A stretch of 64,000 bases of DNA from Bacteroidia bacterium (GTDB lineage: Bacteria; Bacteroidota; Bacteroidia; Palsa-965), in NCBI GenBank assembly GCA_025454955.1, contig JALONL010000022.1, positions 18,726 through 82,725 of the forward strand, written 5' to 3'. A program made the translations under genes and the position numbers. Position 1 is the first letter of the stretch. The number at the start of each line of letters is the position of its first letter. The notes beneath the pieces are model-generated. The model did no database searches and was not told the origin of the DNA. It saw only the letters and a list, made by a program, of their open reading frames with translations. This document shows, piece after piece, positions 50,884 through 58,775 of the stretch.

Positions 50884-51305
50884 AAAAGGGATTTACCTGC
50901 GGAGTTTTCGATCTTTTCCATGCCGGCCATGTGCTCATGCTCGAAGAATGCCGCGCACATTGCGATTACCTGATTGTGGCTCTAAATACGGCCGAAAATA
51001 TTAATCCGCAAATCAATCCCGGCAAAAACAAGCCCGTGTTTACCATTCAGGAACGTGTAAAAATTATGCAGGCGGTGCGGTATGTGGACGAAGTGCTTAC
51101 TTACCGCAGCGAGGAAGAATTGCTGCACATACTGCAAACAAACAACATCAGCATCCGTTTTCTGGGCGACGATTACAAAGATCGTCCCATTACCGGTGCC
51201 GATCTGAACATGGAGTTTTACTATACCGACCGCAGCCACGGACTTTCCACCAGCGGCTACATACGCCGCATCCGCGAACGGTTTGACGGCGAATCAAAAA
51301 GCTGA
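50880..51305 (+). CDS. TagD-like nucleotidyltransferase
   Basis: The 141-residue cytidylyl/adenylyltransferase has the HxGH motif in GVFDLFHAGHVLML (His14, His17), RVKIMQAVRYVDEV and the C-terminal RSHGLSTSGYI. The fold is shared by TagD (CDP-glycerol) and the RfaE/HldE C-domain (ADP-heptose). With the HldE-like kinase and GmhA-like isomerase present it may attach the nucleotide to the heptose phosphate; a CDP-glycerol role with the first gene of the operon is an alternative. Confidence 0.82.
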   Translation: MKKGFTCGVFDLFHAGHVLMLEECRAHCDYLIVALNTAENINPQINPGKNKPVFTIQERVKIMQAVRYVDEVLTYRSEEELLHILQTNNISIRFLGDDYKDRPITGADLNMEFYYTDRSHGLSTSGYIRRIRERFDGESKS

Positions 51306-51308
51306 GGC

Positions 51309-51962
51309 ATGGAACCGGTGTTGTTCATTGCGCATCATTTTCCGCCCATGGGCGGGCCCGGTACACACCGTTCGCTGCAATTGGTAAAAAGGCTTCCGGC
51401 GCTGGGTTTCCGGCCTATTGTAATTACGATTACCAATGAGGATGTGCGCAGCGGGCCTTATTCTGTGGACGAAACTTTACTCGCCCAGCTTCCGCCCGAA
51501 GCCATTATTGTACGCATACCCACTGGCGAACCGCGTAAGTTTAAACGGCTTATGATGAAGTTGCGTTTATACCGGTTCTTCTGGTTTTTCGGGTATGCGT
51601 GGTTGTACGAATCGTCGGCGGGCTGGCCCAAACGTGTGTTGCCGGTGGCGCGTAAGCTGGTGCGCGAGCATGGCATACGGTTGGTGTACACCAGTTCGGG
51701 CCCATACAGTGCGCTGTTTGCCGGGCGAGCCTTGCAAAAAGAAGGCCTGCGCTGGGTGGCCGATTTGCGCGACCCGTATTCTGATGCCTACGCCTGGCAA
51801 TGGCCGTCGAAACTGCATTGGAAATTATCGCGCAGGGTGGAGGAGAAGCTGCTTTCGTTTCCCGATCAGCTCATTGTAAATACGCCCGAAACGGCTGCGC
51901 TGTACCGCAAACGCGGCTTCATAAGTCCCGAACGCTTAACCGTGCTTACCAATGGCTACTGA
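51309..51962 (+). CDS. Glycosyltransferase N-terminal half (split gene, part 1)
   Basis: The 217 residues form only the acceptor-binding half of a GT4-like enzyme: LFIAHHFPPMGGPGTHRSLQ, LVYTSSGPYSALFAGRAL, WVADLRDPYSDAYAW and LIVNTPETAALYRKRG, ending LTVLTNGY then TGA. In intact homologues of this type NGYD leads straight into the donor domain. Here the donor half starts in the next reading frame (51952). The protein is truncated relative to the family unless the halves associate. Confidence 0.7.
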   Translation: MEPVLFIAHHFPPMGGPGTHRSLQLVKRLPALGFRPIVITITNEDVRSGPYSVDETLLAQLPPEAIIVRIPTGEPRKFKRLMMKLRLYRFFWFFGYAWLYESSAGWPKRVLPVARKLVREHGIRLVYTSSGPYSALFAGRALQKEGLRWVADLRDPYSDAYAWQWPSKLHWKLSRRVEEKLLSFPDQLIVNTPETAALYRKRGFISPERLTVLTNGY

Positions 51963-52620
51963 GCAGTTAGTGATAGCCTACGCAGGCAGCCTGGCGTATT
52001 TCGATCCGGCGCAGCAAGCTCCGAAAGGCCTGTTAAGCCGCCTGTTTGGCACGTATCAGGTGGACAATCTCGATATCAGCACACGTTCGGCCTATTACCT
52101 TTTTGCGGGGTTGCAGCAACTCATTGCCAATCATCCCGAATATGCCACACGCATAAAACTGCATTTCTGGGGCGCCATAGACAAGCGCACCGCCGCGCAG
52201 GCCGCAAAAATGGGCGTGCAGCCCTGCGTACAAATAGAAAGCTACAAAGCCAAAGCCGATTCGCTGCGCACACTTCAACAGGCCGATGTGCTGTTTTTAC
52301 CGTTGGAAACGGAGAAAAACGGACAGCGGCCACTCTTCATCCCCGGCAAACTTTACGAATACCTTGCCACCGGAAAACCCGTGCTGGCCGTAGCCGGCAG
52401 TTCCGATTGTACCGATATTTTGCGTAAGGCGGGTACGGGGATTATTGTGAATCCGTTTGATTCCGCAGCCATTGCCGCTGCGCTGAAAGAGCTTTGTGAT
52501 AATAAGGCGCGGCTTGGTGAAATTTATAGAGTTAATGAGGAAGTGGTGAAGGAGTATTCTTTTGATGTGATTGCCGGGAAAATGGTTGGGGTGTTTGAGA
52601 CGGTGCTGAAGAATAAGTAA
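51952..52620 (+). CDS. Glycosyltransferase C-terminal half (split gene, part 2)
   Basis: The 222 residues form the donor-binding half of the same enzyme: LVIAYAGSLAYFDP, KLHFWGAIDKRT, ADVLFLPLETEKN and PGKLYEYLATGKPVLAVAGSSD (the GT4 E-x-motif region). Its ATG lies 11 bases before the TGA of part 1, in the +1 frame. About 15 linker residues expected between the halves are missing, so this is either a frameshift/deletion or a two-protein enzyme made by coupled translation. It is the last operon gene. Confidence 0.7.
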   Translation: MATEQLVIAYAGSLAYFDPAQQAPKGLLSRLFGTYQVDNLDISTRSAYYLFAGLQQLIANHPEYATRIKLHFWGAIDKRTAAQAAKMGVQPCVQIESYKAKADSLRTLQQADVLFLPLETEKNGQRPLFIPGKLYEYLATGKPVLAVAGSSDCTDILRKAGTGIIVNPFDSAAIAAALKELCDNKARLGEIYRVNEEVVKEYSFDVIAGKMVGVFETVLKNK

Positions 52621-52651
52621 ATCATCAGACAGAAAAGACAATAATAGTAAA

Positions 52652-53185
52652 ATGAGCGCAGAGTATTCTATTCAGAGAGCCTTGCTAAGCAATAATCTCA
52701 CTTTATTGAAAAACGAATTATTACTCCATAATCAACCGGTAGTTTGGGGAAGTGGTATTACCATTCTTCATTACTATATTCAAAATGCAGAGAAAATAAC
52801 TTTATCTTCAAGTGAGATAATTTCTACGATTATTAGTTTGGGTGTTCCTATTGATTTTGGCAACAGAGATGGTTATTCAGCACTGCATTTTGCGGTATCT
52901 TCAAATAATCCTGATTTGGTTAAAGCACTAATATTTAAGGGAGCAAATGTCAATTTAAAATCATCATCGGGTAATACACCTGTCTGGCGTGCATTTATGG
53001 ATTTTCGTGGCCTGGATTCACAGCGAATGATAATAAGTTTTTTACTTGAAAACGGGGCTGATTTAACAATTGGTAATAACTCAGGAATATCTCCATTATC
53101 AATGCTGGAAAGAATGAAAGGAGATAAATACAATGAAGAAAAATATAATACGTTAACGGAATTGATTAACAAAGTTTTCAATTAG
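52652..53185 (+). CDS. Ankyrin-repeat protein, AT-rich
   Basis: The 177-residue protein is made of ankyrin repeats: GSGITILHYYIQNAE, NRDGYSALHFAVSSNNPDLVKALI (two clear units near 70-115), and a third NNSGISPLSMLERMK. Ankyrin repeats mediate protein-protein binding; no other domain is present. It has no signal peptide. Codon and base use is much more AT-rich than the glycan genes, suggesting recent transfer or a different origin. It lies 31 bases after the last glycosyltransferase. Confidence 0.7.
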   Translation: MSAEYSIQRALLSNNLTLLKNELLLHNQPVVWGSGITILHYYIQNAEKITLSSSEIISTIISLGVPIDFGNRDGYSALHFAVSSNNPDLVKALIFKGANVNLKSSSGNTPVWRAFMDFRGLDSQRMIISFLLENGADLTIGNNSGISPLSMLERMKGDKYNEEKYNTLTELINKVFN

Positions 53186-53256
53186 CCTTTGAGAAGCCTC
53201 CCCAAGAATAGTATTATTCTATATCAAAATTAAAGCAGAGAAACCGAAAGCATTTC

Positions 53257-53667
53257 TCACGTCTTCGCCTTCAACTGCTCTTCCAATCCCTGAATTAGAA
53301 TTTCCTTCTTAGCCACTTCCAACCTAAGCCGGTCCACTTCCTGACGAAGATTTTCGTTTTCAGTGCGTAGCTGAATTTCTTCGGGTGCCCAGATGTTTAC
53401 GTTGTAGTAATTGTGCGGCTGGTCGTCGCCGGGCTCGTCGGTGTTTCTGAAAAAGCTGTAGAGGGGAATGCGCAGGGCTTTCGAAATTTTTTCGAGGGTG
53501 CGTATTTCTATGGTGCTTTGGGCCAATGCGCGGTCGAGTTCGCGCTCGGTGGTGCCGAGGTGATCGACGAGGGCGGTGTACGTGTAATCGCGCATTTTGA
53601 GAATGGCTTCGATGCGCTTTTTCAGATCAGGGTGGGTGGGAACGCTGGTATTATCCTGCTCTGTCAT
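53257..53667 (-). CDS. XRE-type HTH protein with coiled coil
   Basis: The 136-residue protein has an N-terminal helix-turn-helix pattern (about 15-70: LKKRIEAILKMRDYTYTAL then TTERELDRALAQSTIEIRTL) like short XRE regulators. A C-terminal heptad coiled coil (about 98-135, ENENLRQEVDRLRLEVAKKE) suggests dimerisation. The region resembles Cro/C1-type repressors without a sensor domain. It lies 18 bases downstream of the thioredoxin gene in the same direction. Confidence 0.7.
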   Translation of the reverse strand: MTEQDNTSVPTHPDLKKRIEAILKMRDYTYTALVDHLGTTERELDRALAQSTIEIRTLEKISKALRIPLYSFFRNTDEPGDDQPHNYYNVNIWAPEEIQLRTENENLRQEVDRLRLEVAKKEILIQGLEEQLKAKT

Positions 53668-53685
53668 GTGAGTGGGGCGAAAGGA

Positions 53686-54309
53686 TTAATGGCCGGTGGT
53701 GGCAGGCTGGGTTTGCGGAGCGGGTGGGAGTTCGCTTTTGAAGGTTTTCAGGAAGTCGGCATACGACATGGTGCCTTCTTTTTCGAGTGCGTAGTAGTGC
53801 AGGTAGGGCTCAAACTGTTCGGGCGGCATGTAGCCCTGCAGGATGGAAACCGAATTGCGCTGCTTGTTGAAAATTCCGTAGCTCGGGTACGACATTTGTC
53901 CGCGCAGTACGGCTACTGCAAAATCGTGCGGGCTGCGGTTTACGCCGGGATTGCGGTTGTAGAATTGCTGGCCGTTGAAGGTAACCGTGTCGGTAGTTTC
54001 GGCATTGAAACTTACGCAGTAGTAGTTTTTGTTCATGTAGGCCGCAATAACCGGGTTGGAGAAGGTGTTTTTGTCCATCACCTTGCACCAGCCGCACCAG
54101 CTTGTGGTGAAGTCGATGAAAATGCGGCGCGGTTCTTTTTCGCAGCGTTTCTGGGCTTCTTCAATGGAAATCCATTCTACATGCGCGGCTGCGGTTTGCT
54201 GTGCAGCGGGTGTTTGCTGCTTTTTATGGAAGGTGAATGCGGTGAGCGTGAGCGCCGCCGCGGCACCGGCAAACAATACAAGACGAAACTTATTCAGATT
54301 CATTTTCAT
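53686..54309 (-). CDS. Secreted thioredoxin-family protein
   Basis: The 207-residue protein has an N-terminal hydrophobic segment and a thioredoxin fold with active site TTSWCGWCKVMD (CGWC), similar to DsbD-C or thioredoxin_7 proteins. A Gln/Ala-rich linker (about 30-42) separates the signal from the fold. The C-terminal end is a Pro/Thr-rich tail (ELPPAPQTQPATT). It should be periplasmic or membrane anchored, acting as a disulfide reductase. Confidence 0.8.
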   Translation of the reverse strand: MKMNLNKFRLVLFAGAAAALTLTAFTFHKKQQTPAAQQTAAAHVEWISIEEAQKRCEKEPRRIFIDFTTSWCGWCKVMDKNTFSNPVIAAYMNKNYYCVSFNAETTDTVTFNGQQFYNRNPGVNRSPHDFAVAVLRGQMSYPSYGIFNKQRNSVSILQGYMPPEQFEPYLHYYALEKEGTMSYADFLKTFKSELPPAPQTQPATTGH

Positions 54310-54376
54310 AATCCTTTTGGCTGCAAAAACCGAGCCTGTTTATTCCGAAGATACGAAAAAATGCCGCATCAGGACG

Positions 54377-56425
54377 TTATGCTTCTGTGGAGGCTGTTTT
54401 GTCTTTCTTCACGGCCACGCGGTAGAGCAATACGCCCAGCGCCACAAAGCATAAAGTACCAAGCAGCATGTAGCCACCGCTGCCCAGGGCATTTTTAAGG
54501 CTTTCCGATACATCCAATTTTCCGATTGCTTCGGCACTGGCGGGCCACACACTGAGCGCGGCAGCCAGCACGCCCATTAATGCGCCTCCGGCCACCAAAC
54601 CTGTGGCAAAAAGGCTTCCGCGGCCCAGTTCGCCTTCTTCGGGCTCCTGATTTTTGCGTTTGGCGTTCCAGTCAACCAGACCTTTTACGCAGCCGCCTGC
54701 AAAAATGGGCAGGGTGGTGGAAAGCGGCAGGTAAGCCCCCACGGCAAACGACAGTGCATTTACCCCGCACAGCTCCACGGTAACCGCCAGAAACACGCCC
54801 ACCATTACATACTGCCAGTCGAGTCCGTTGCCCAGCAGGCCTTTAATGAGTGTAGCCATAAGTGTGGCCTGTGGTGCGGCATACGTGTTGCCGATGGCGT
54901 GTTTAATGCCTTCTGCCTGCTGCGCTGCGGTGGGCGTATCGAGCAGATGCACCACGTAGCCCACCACAAATGTGGACACAATGGCCCCGATAAACAGCGC
55001 CAGTTGCTGTGCCCGTGGCGTGGCACCAATGAGGAAGCCGGTTTTTAAATCCTGCGAGGTATTGCCTGCGTTGGCGGCGGCTATGCATATTAATCCGCCC
55101 ACCACGAGCACCATTGGCTCATACGCCTTGCCGGTAAGGCCAAAGGCAATAAACACCAGCGCCGTGCCCATAATGGTGGCAATGGTCATGCCCGACACCG
55201 GACTGTTGCTGCTGCCAATAATGCCCACAATACGGCTCGACACGGTGACAAAGAAAAAGCCAAACACAATAACCAGCACACCAATGAGGAGTTTGCCCAA
55301 CAGCGTATCGCCCGGAATTACGGGCAGCACGGCAATGAGGGCCACCAGTACCAGACAGCCGTAGAGGGTAACTTTAATGGAAAGATCATTTTCAGTGCGG
55401 CGTGTTTCGGTGGCGGCGCTGCCTCCGCGTATGGCGGCCACGCTTTGGCGAAACGAGCGTACAATGGTGGGCAGGGTTTTAAACAGGGTAATGAAACCGC
55501 CCGCAGCCACCGCACCGGCACCAATTTGGCGCACAAAGGCTTTGTACACCGCCTCGGCCGTATCGGTAAAGCTGTGTGTGAGCGGGTTCCAGCCACCGGG
55601 GCCGCCTTCGGTGGTGAGGCTGGCGAGGTAGCCGATTTTTACCAATTGCGCCGCAATTACATCGGCCGGCACCAGAAAGGCCAGCAGCGGAATAAGTGCC
55701 AGCCACGCCAGCACGCCACCCGCCACCAGCTGCCCCGAAATGCGCGGGCCAATGATGTAGCCCACACCAAGGTATTCGGGCGTAATTTCGGCATCCACGC
55801 GGGCCGAGGGCATGAACTTATTGGTTTGATTTACCAAATAGCCCGGCACATCGGTAATGAAATGGAAAAACTTTTGCAGCAACGCATATACGCCCGCAGC
55901 TGCAAGGCCCAGATAGGCCGTGCGGGCAAACTTTCCGCCCTTATCGCCCGCTATGAGCACCTGCGCGCAGGCTGTGCCTTCGGGGTAGGGCAGTGTGGCG
56001 TGCTCCTGCACAATGAGCGAGCGCCGCAGCGGAATCATCATCAGCGTGCCCAGCAGTCCGCCAATGACAGCCAGCGCAAAAATGGTCCAGTAATTAAAAT
56101 ACACTTCGCCGCCCGCATCGGCACTGAGAAACAGAAATGCCGGCAGGGTAAACACCACACCCGAAGCAATAGACTCGCCCGCCGAGCCGGTGGTCTGGAT
56201 AATGTTGTTTTCGAGTATGGTGGTGCGCAATGCTTTCCGCCCCAGCGAAATGGCCATTACCGCAATGGGAATGGAGGCCGACACCGTAAGCCCGGCCCTG
56301 AGCGCCAGATACACATTGGCCGCACCAAACAATACGCCGAAAATGCAGCCCATGATAATGGCGCGGGGCGTAAACTCGGCCATCAGTGTGCCGTCGTTTA
56401 CATAGGGCTTAAATACATTGCTCAT
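54377..56425 (-). CDS. OPT-family oligopeptide transporter
   Basis: The 682-residue protein has about 16 hydrophobic segments and the OPT signatures EFTPRAIIMGCIFGVLFG near the N-terminus, GSAGESIASGVVFTLPAF and PYPEGTACAQVL, then GPRISGQLVAGGVLAW. OPT transporters move peptides or metal-peptide complexes using the proton gradient. It is encoded just downstream of the POT transporter with a hairpin between them, so a peptide-uptake neighbourhood is likely. Confidence 0.9.
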   Translation of the reverse strand: MSNVFKPYVNDGTLMAEFTPRAIIMGCIFGVLFGAANVYLALRAGLTVSASIPIAVMAISLGRKALRTTILENNIIQTTGSAGESIASGVVFTLPAFLFLSADAGGEVYFNYWTIFALAVIGGLLGTLMMIPLRRSLIVQEHATLPYPEGTACAQVLIAGDKGGKFARTAYLGLAAAGVYALLQKFFHFITDVPGYLVNQTNKFMPSARVDAEITPEYLGVGYIIGPRISGQLVAGGVLAWLALIPLLAFLVPADVIAAQLVKIGYLASLTTEGGPGGWNPLTHSFTDTAEAVYKAFVRQIGAGAVAAGGFITLFKTLPTIVRSFRQSVAAIRGGSAATETRRTENDLSIKVTLYGCLVLVALIAVLPVIPGDTLLGKLLIGVLVIVFGFFFVTVSSRIVGIIGSSNSPVSGMTIATIMGTALVFIAFGLTGKAYEPMVLVVGGLICIAAANAGNTSQDLKTGFLIGATPRAQQLALFIGAIVSTFVVGYVVHLLDTPTAAQQAEGIKHAIGNTYAAPQATLMATLIKGLLGNGLDWQYVMVGVFLAVTVELCGVNALSFAVGAYLPLSTTLPIFAGGCVKGLVDWNAKRKNQEPEEGELGRGSLFATGLVAGGALMGVLAAALSVWPASAEAIGKLDVSESLKNALGSGGYMLLGTLCFVALGVLLYRVAVKKDKTASTEA

Positions 56426-56447
56426 TGGCTAAGTGTGTGATAGTGAA

Positions 56448-56490
56448 ACAGCCACGTTGCGGACGAAACTGTCCGGGCAAACGTGGCTGT
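56448..56490 (-). terminator. Possible terminator between POT and OPT genes
   Basis: ACAGCCACGTT pairs with AACGTGGCTGT, with an inner GGAC/GTCC stem. On the minus strand only three T residues follow directly, so termination may be partial and OPT may be partly read through. Confidence 0.5.
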
Positions 56491-56512
56491 TCTTGGTGTT
56501 TGTGTGTGTGAA

Positions 56513-58579
56513 TTAACGAACGCCGTGCATCATTTTTACCATTCGTCCGGCAAGTACAAACAGGATCAGTGACGCAATACCCGACATGACTACGAAAAGC
56601 ATAAAGAACTCGTAAAGGCCCGTAATTTCGAAGCCCATGAACTTTGGCTTTTCGGGAGTAATGGTCCAGAGTTCGATTTTACCGGCTTTCCATACCGCAA
56701 GCTGTTTTCCGCCGGCAGTAAAGGTATATACCGCCTTGCGCTCGTCGGCTCCCGAAGTCCAGGCCTCGTCTATCTTTTTCTGCTCGGCGGCATTTTCAGA
56801 CAGGGCTTTGGTTTCGGAGTAGTTTTTAACGATTTGCATGAATTTGTATTTAGGCAAACTGAAATCGTTGGAGGCAAAACTGTTTTTAAGCCCTTTCAGC
56901 ACAATTTTATTTTCGCCTTTTTCATCTTTGGTGGTTACCGTATCAAGTACCCAGGTAAAATAACCGGGTTTCAAGGCATACACACTGTCCTGACCGGCAC
57001 TGGCAGGTGGTTTTAATTCAAACGCTTCCTTGAGATATTCAGTGGGTTCGATAAACGTGTTAACCACATACGCACTGTCGTTTTTGATATTGAGTTTTTG
57101 CTCGGGTATCGAATCGTGTGCGGGCATAAAAGTGTATGGAAATTCTTTGGCTTCAATAGTGGCCACCAGTTTCACATCTTCGGGGTAAAGGCCGCTGAGT
57201 GTGCCGGCAAATTTGTTGGCTGCAGCGTTGGCAAGAAACCACACACCCATAAGCAGCGAGGCAAATTTTAAAGGAGCCAGTTTGTTTACCATCGAAAGGC
57301 CGATGGGCGAGAGGCAAAGTTCGCCGAAAGTGTGAATCACATACAGCAGAATGAGCCACATCATGTTCGACTTTTCGCCGGGCGCAATAAGTTTTACGCC
57401 AATGCCAATTACCACATAACCCAATGCAAGCAGCAGCAGCCCCCAGGCCTGTTTGTAGGGCGATGCGGGTTCTTTTCCGCGACGGTTAAGTGCCAGCCAG
57501 AGCGAAGCAAACATGGGCGCAAAAATTACTACAGCCACAGCATTAACCGACTGAAAATAACTGGCGGGAATTTTCCAGCCAAACAAGGTGCGGTCTGTTT
57601 GTTCTTCAGCAAAGAAGGTGAGCGATGCGCCGGCCTGCTCGAATGCAGCCCAGAAGAAAATAACGAAGAACGCGGCAATATAAATTACCCAGATACGCTG
57701 CTTTTCTATTTTGTTAAGTGCTTTATCGGAAATAATTAAGCCCGGAATGGCAATGGCCAGCGAGAAGATGCCCGAACCAATAAGATCGAGCCCCGCTACA
57801 AATTTGAAAATTACAAACAAGCCGGCGGCAACGCCCAGCCAAATCAGAATCTGGTTCATGCCAAATCCTGAGGCTACTTCCTGAGGTGTATCAATGGCTG
57901 CTGTTTCGGCTTTACCGGCTTTTGCCGGGGCTGCGCCCACGGGTTTTCCATCGGGTGTTACCAGCAGTTTATCCTTGTACATGATAAACAGAATCACGCT
58001 CAGAATCATCCCCGCACAGGCCGCAAGGAAGCCCCATTTAAAATCGGCCGGACTGCCCGTATCGCCCACATAACCGCAAAGCAGCGGGGCGATAAATGCA
58101 CCGAGGTTAATGCCCATGTAAAAAATAGTGAAAGCACCGTCAATGCGTTTATCGCCCTGCGGATAAAGCTGCCCCACCATGGTGGAAATATTGGGTTTGA
58201 AGAAACCGTTGCCGAAAATCAAGAAGCCCAATCCCACAAACATCATCAAACGGGCTGAATCCATCGATTCATAAATTGAACCGGAAATAAACATGAACAA
58301 CTGACCAATAGCCATCAGAATTCCGCCAATAATAATTGAACGGCGGTTGCCCCAGTAACGGTCGGCTATGTAGCCGCCCAGCAGCGGGGTTAAATACACA
58401 AGTCCGGTATAGCTTCCATAAATTTCGTCGGAAGCAAAAGACTTATCATACAAAAGTGCTTTGGTAAGGAACAACACCAGAAGTGCCCGCATCCCGTAGT
58501 AACTGAAACGCTCCCACATTTCCGTGGCAAACAGCAGGTAAAGCCCTTTGGGATGGCCTTTAGAGGTTGAATCGGTCAT
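56513..58579 (-). CDS. POT-family peptide MFS transporter with periplasmic insert
   Basis: The 688-residue protein has the POT (PTR2) signatures: EMWERFSYYGMRALLVLFL near 17-35 (the ExxER motif), GYIADRYWGNRRSIIIGG and FTIFYMGINLGAFIAPLLC. It imports di- and tripeptides with protons. A segment of about 160 soluble residues (roughly 480-640) is inserted between late helices, enlarging it well past the usual 480-520; it contains LKEAFELKPPASAG and DEAWTSGADERKA. A final helix pair follows. Such inserts occur in Bacteroidota POTs; the function is unknown. Confidence 0.9.
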   Translation of the reverse strand: MTDSTSKGHPKGLYLLFATEMWERFSYYGMRALLVLFLTKALLYDKSFASDEIYGSYTGLVYLTPLLGGYIADRYWGNRRSIIIGGILMAIGQLFMFISGSIYESMDSARLMMFVGLGFLIFGNGFFKPNISTMVGQLYPQGDKRIDGAFTIFYMGINLGAFIAPLLCGYVGDTGSPADFKWGFLAACAGMILSVILFIMYKDKLLVTPDGKPVGAAPAKAGKAETAAIDTPQEVASGFGMNQILIWLGVAAGLFVIFKFVAGLDLIGSGIFSLAIAIPGLIISDKALNKIEKQRIWVIYIAAFFVIFFWAAFEQAGASLTFFAEEQTDRTLFGWKIPASYFQSVNAVAVVIFAPMFASLWLALNRRGKEPASPYKQAWGLLLLALGYVVIGIGVKLIAPGEKSNMMWLILLYVIHTFGELCLSPIGLSMVNKLAPLKFASLLMGVWFLANAAANKFAGTLSGLYPEDVKLVATIEAKEFPYTFMPAHDSIPEQKLNIKNDSAYVVNTFIEPTEYLKEAFELKPPASAGQDSVYALKPGYFTWVLDTVTTKDEKGENKIVLKGLKNSFASNDFSLPKYKFMQIVKNYSETKALSENAAEQKKIDEAWTSGADERKAVYTFTAGGKQLAVWKAGKIELWTITPEKPKFMGFEITGLYEFFMLFVVMSGIASLILFVLAGRMVKMMHGVR

Positions 58580-58775
58580 ATCAGATCAGTAATGTTAAAC
58601 AATGATGAATTGCGAAGATAGAAATAGTGAGCAGTGTAAAGCGATGAGAAATTAGTTTTTTTACCCCGGCACCCCGGATCTTTCCGCCAAAGGCGGAAAA
58701 TCAACGTTTTAGGGTATAAATTCTCCGGTCAATCTTCCACTTTACACCATCCGTTTTGCAAAAAATAGCGGCAGA

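Noticed and set aside
58681..58699. TTTCCGCC-AAA-GGCGGAAA palindrome as terminator
   Set aside because: A perfect hairpin, but no T-run follows on either strand; kept out of the feature list.
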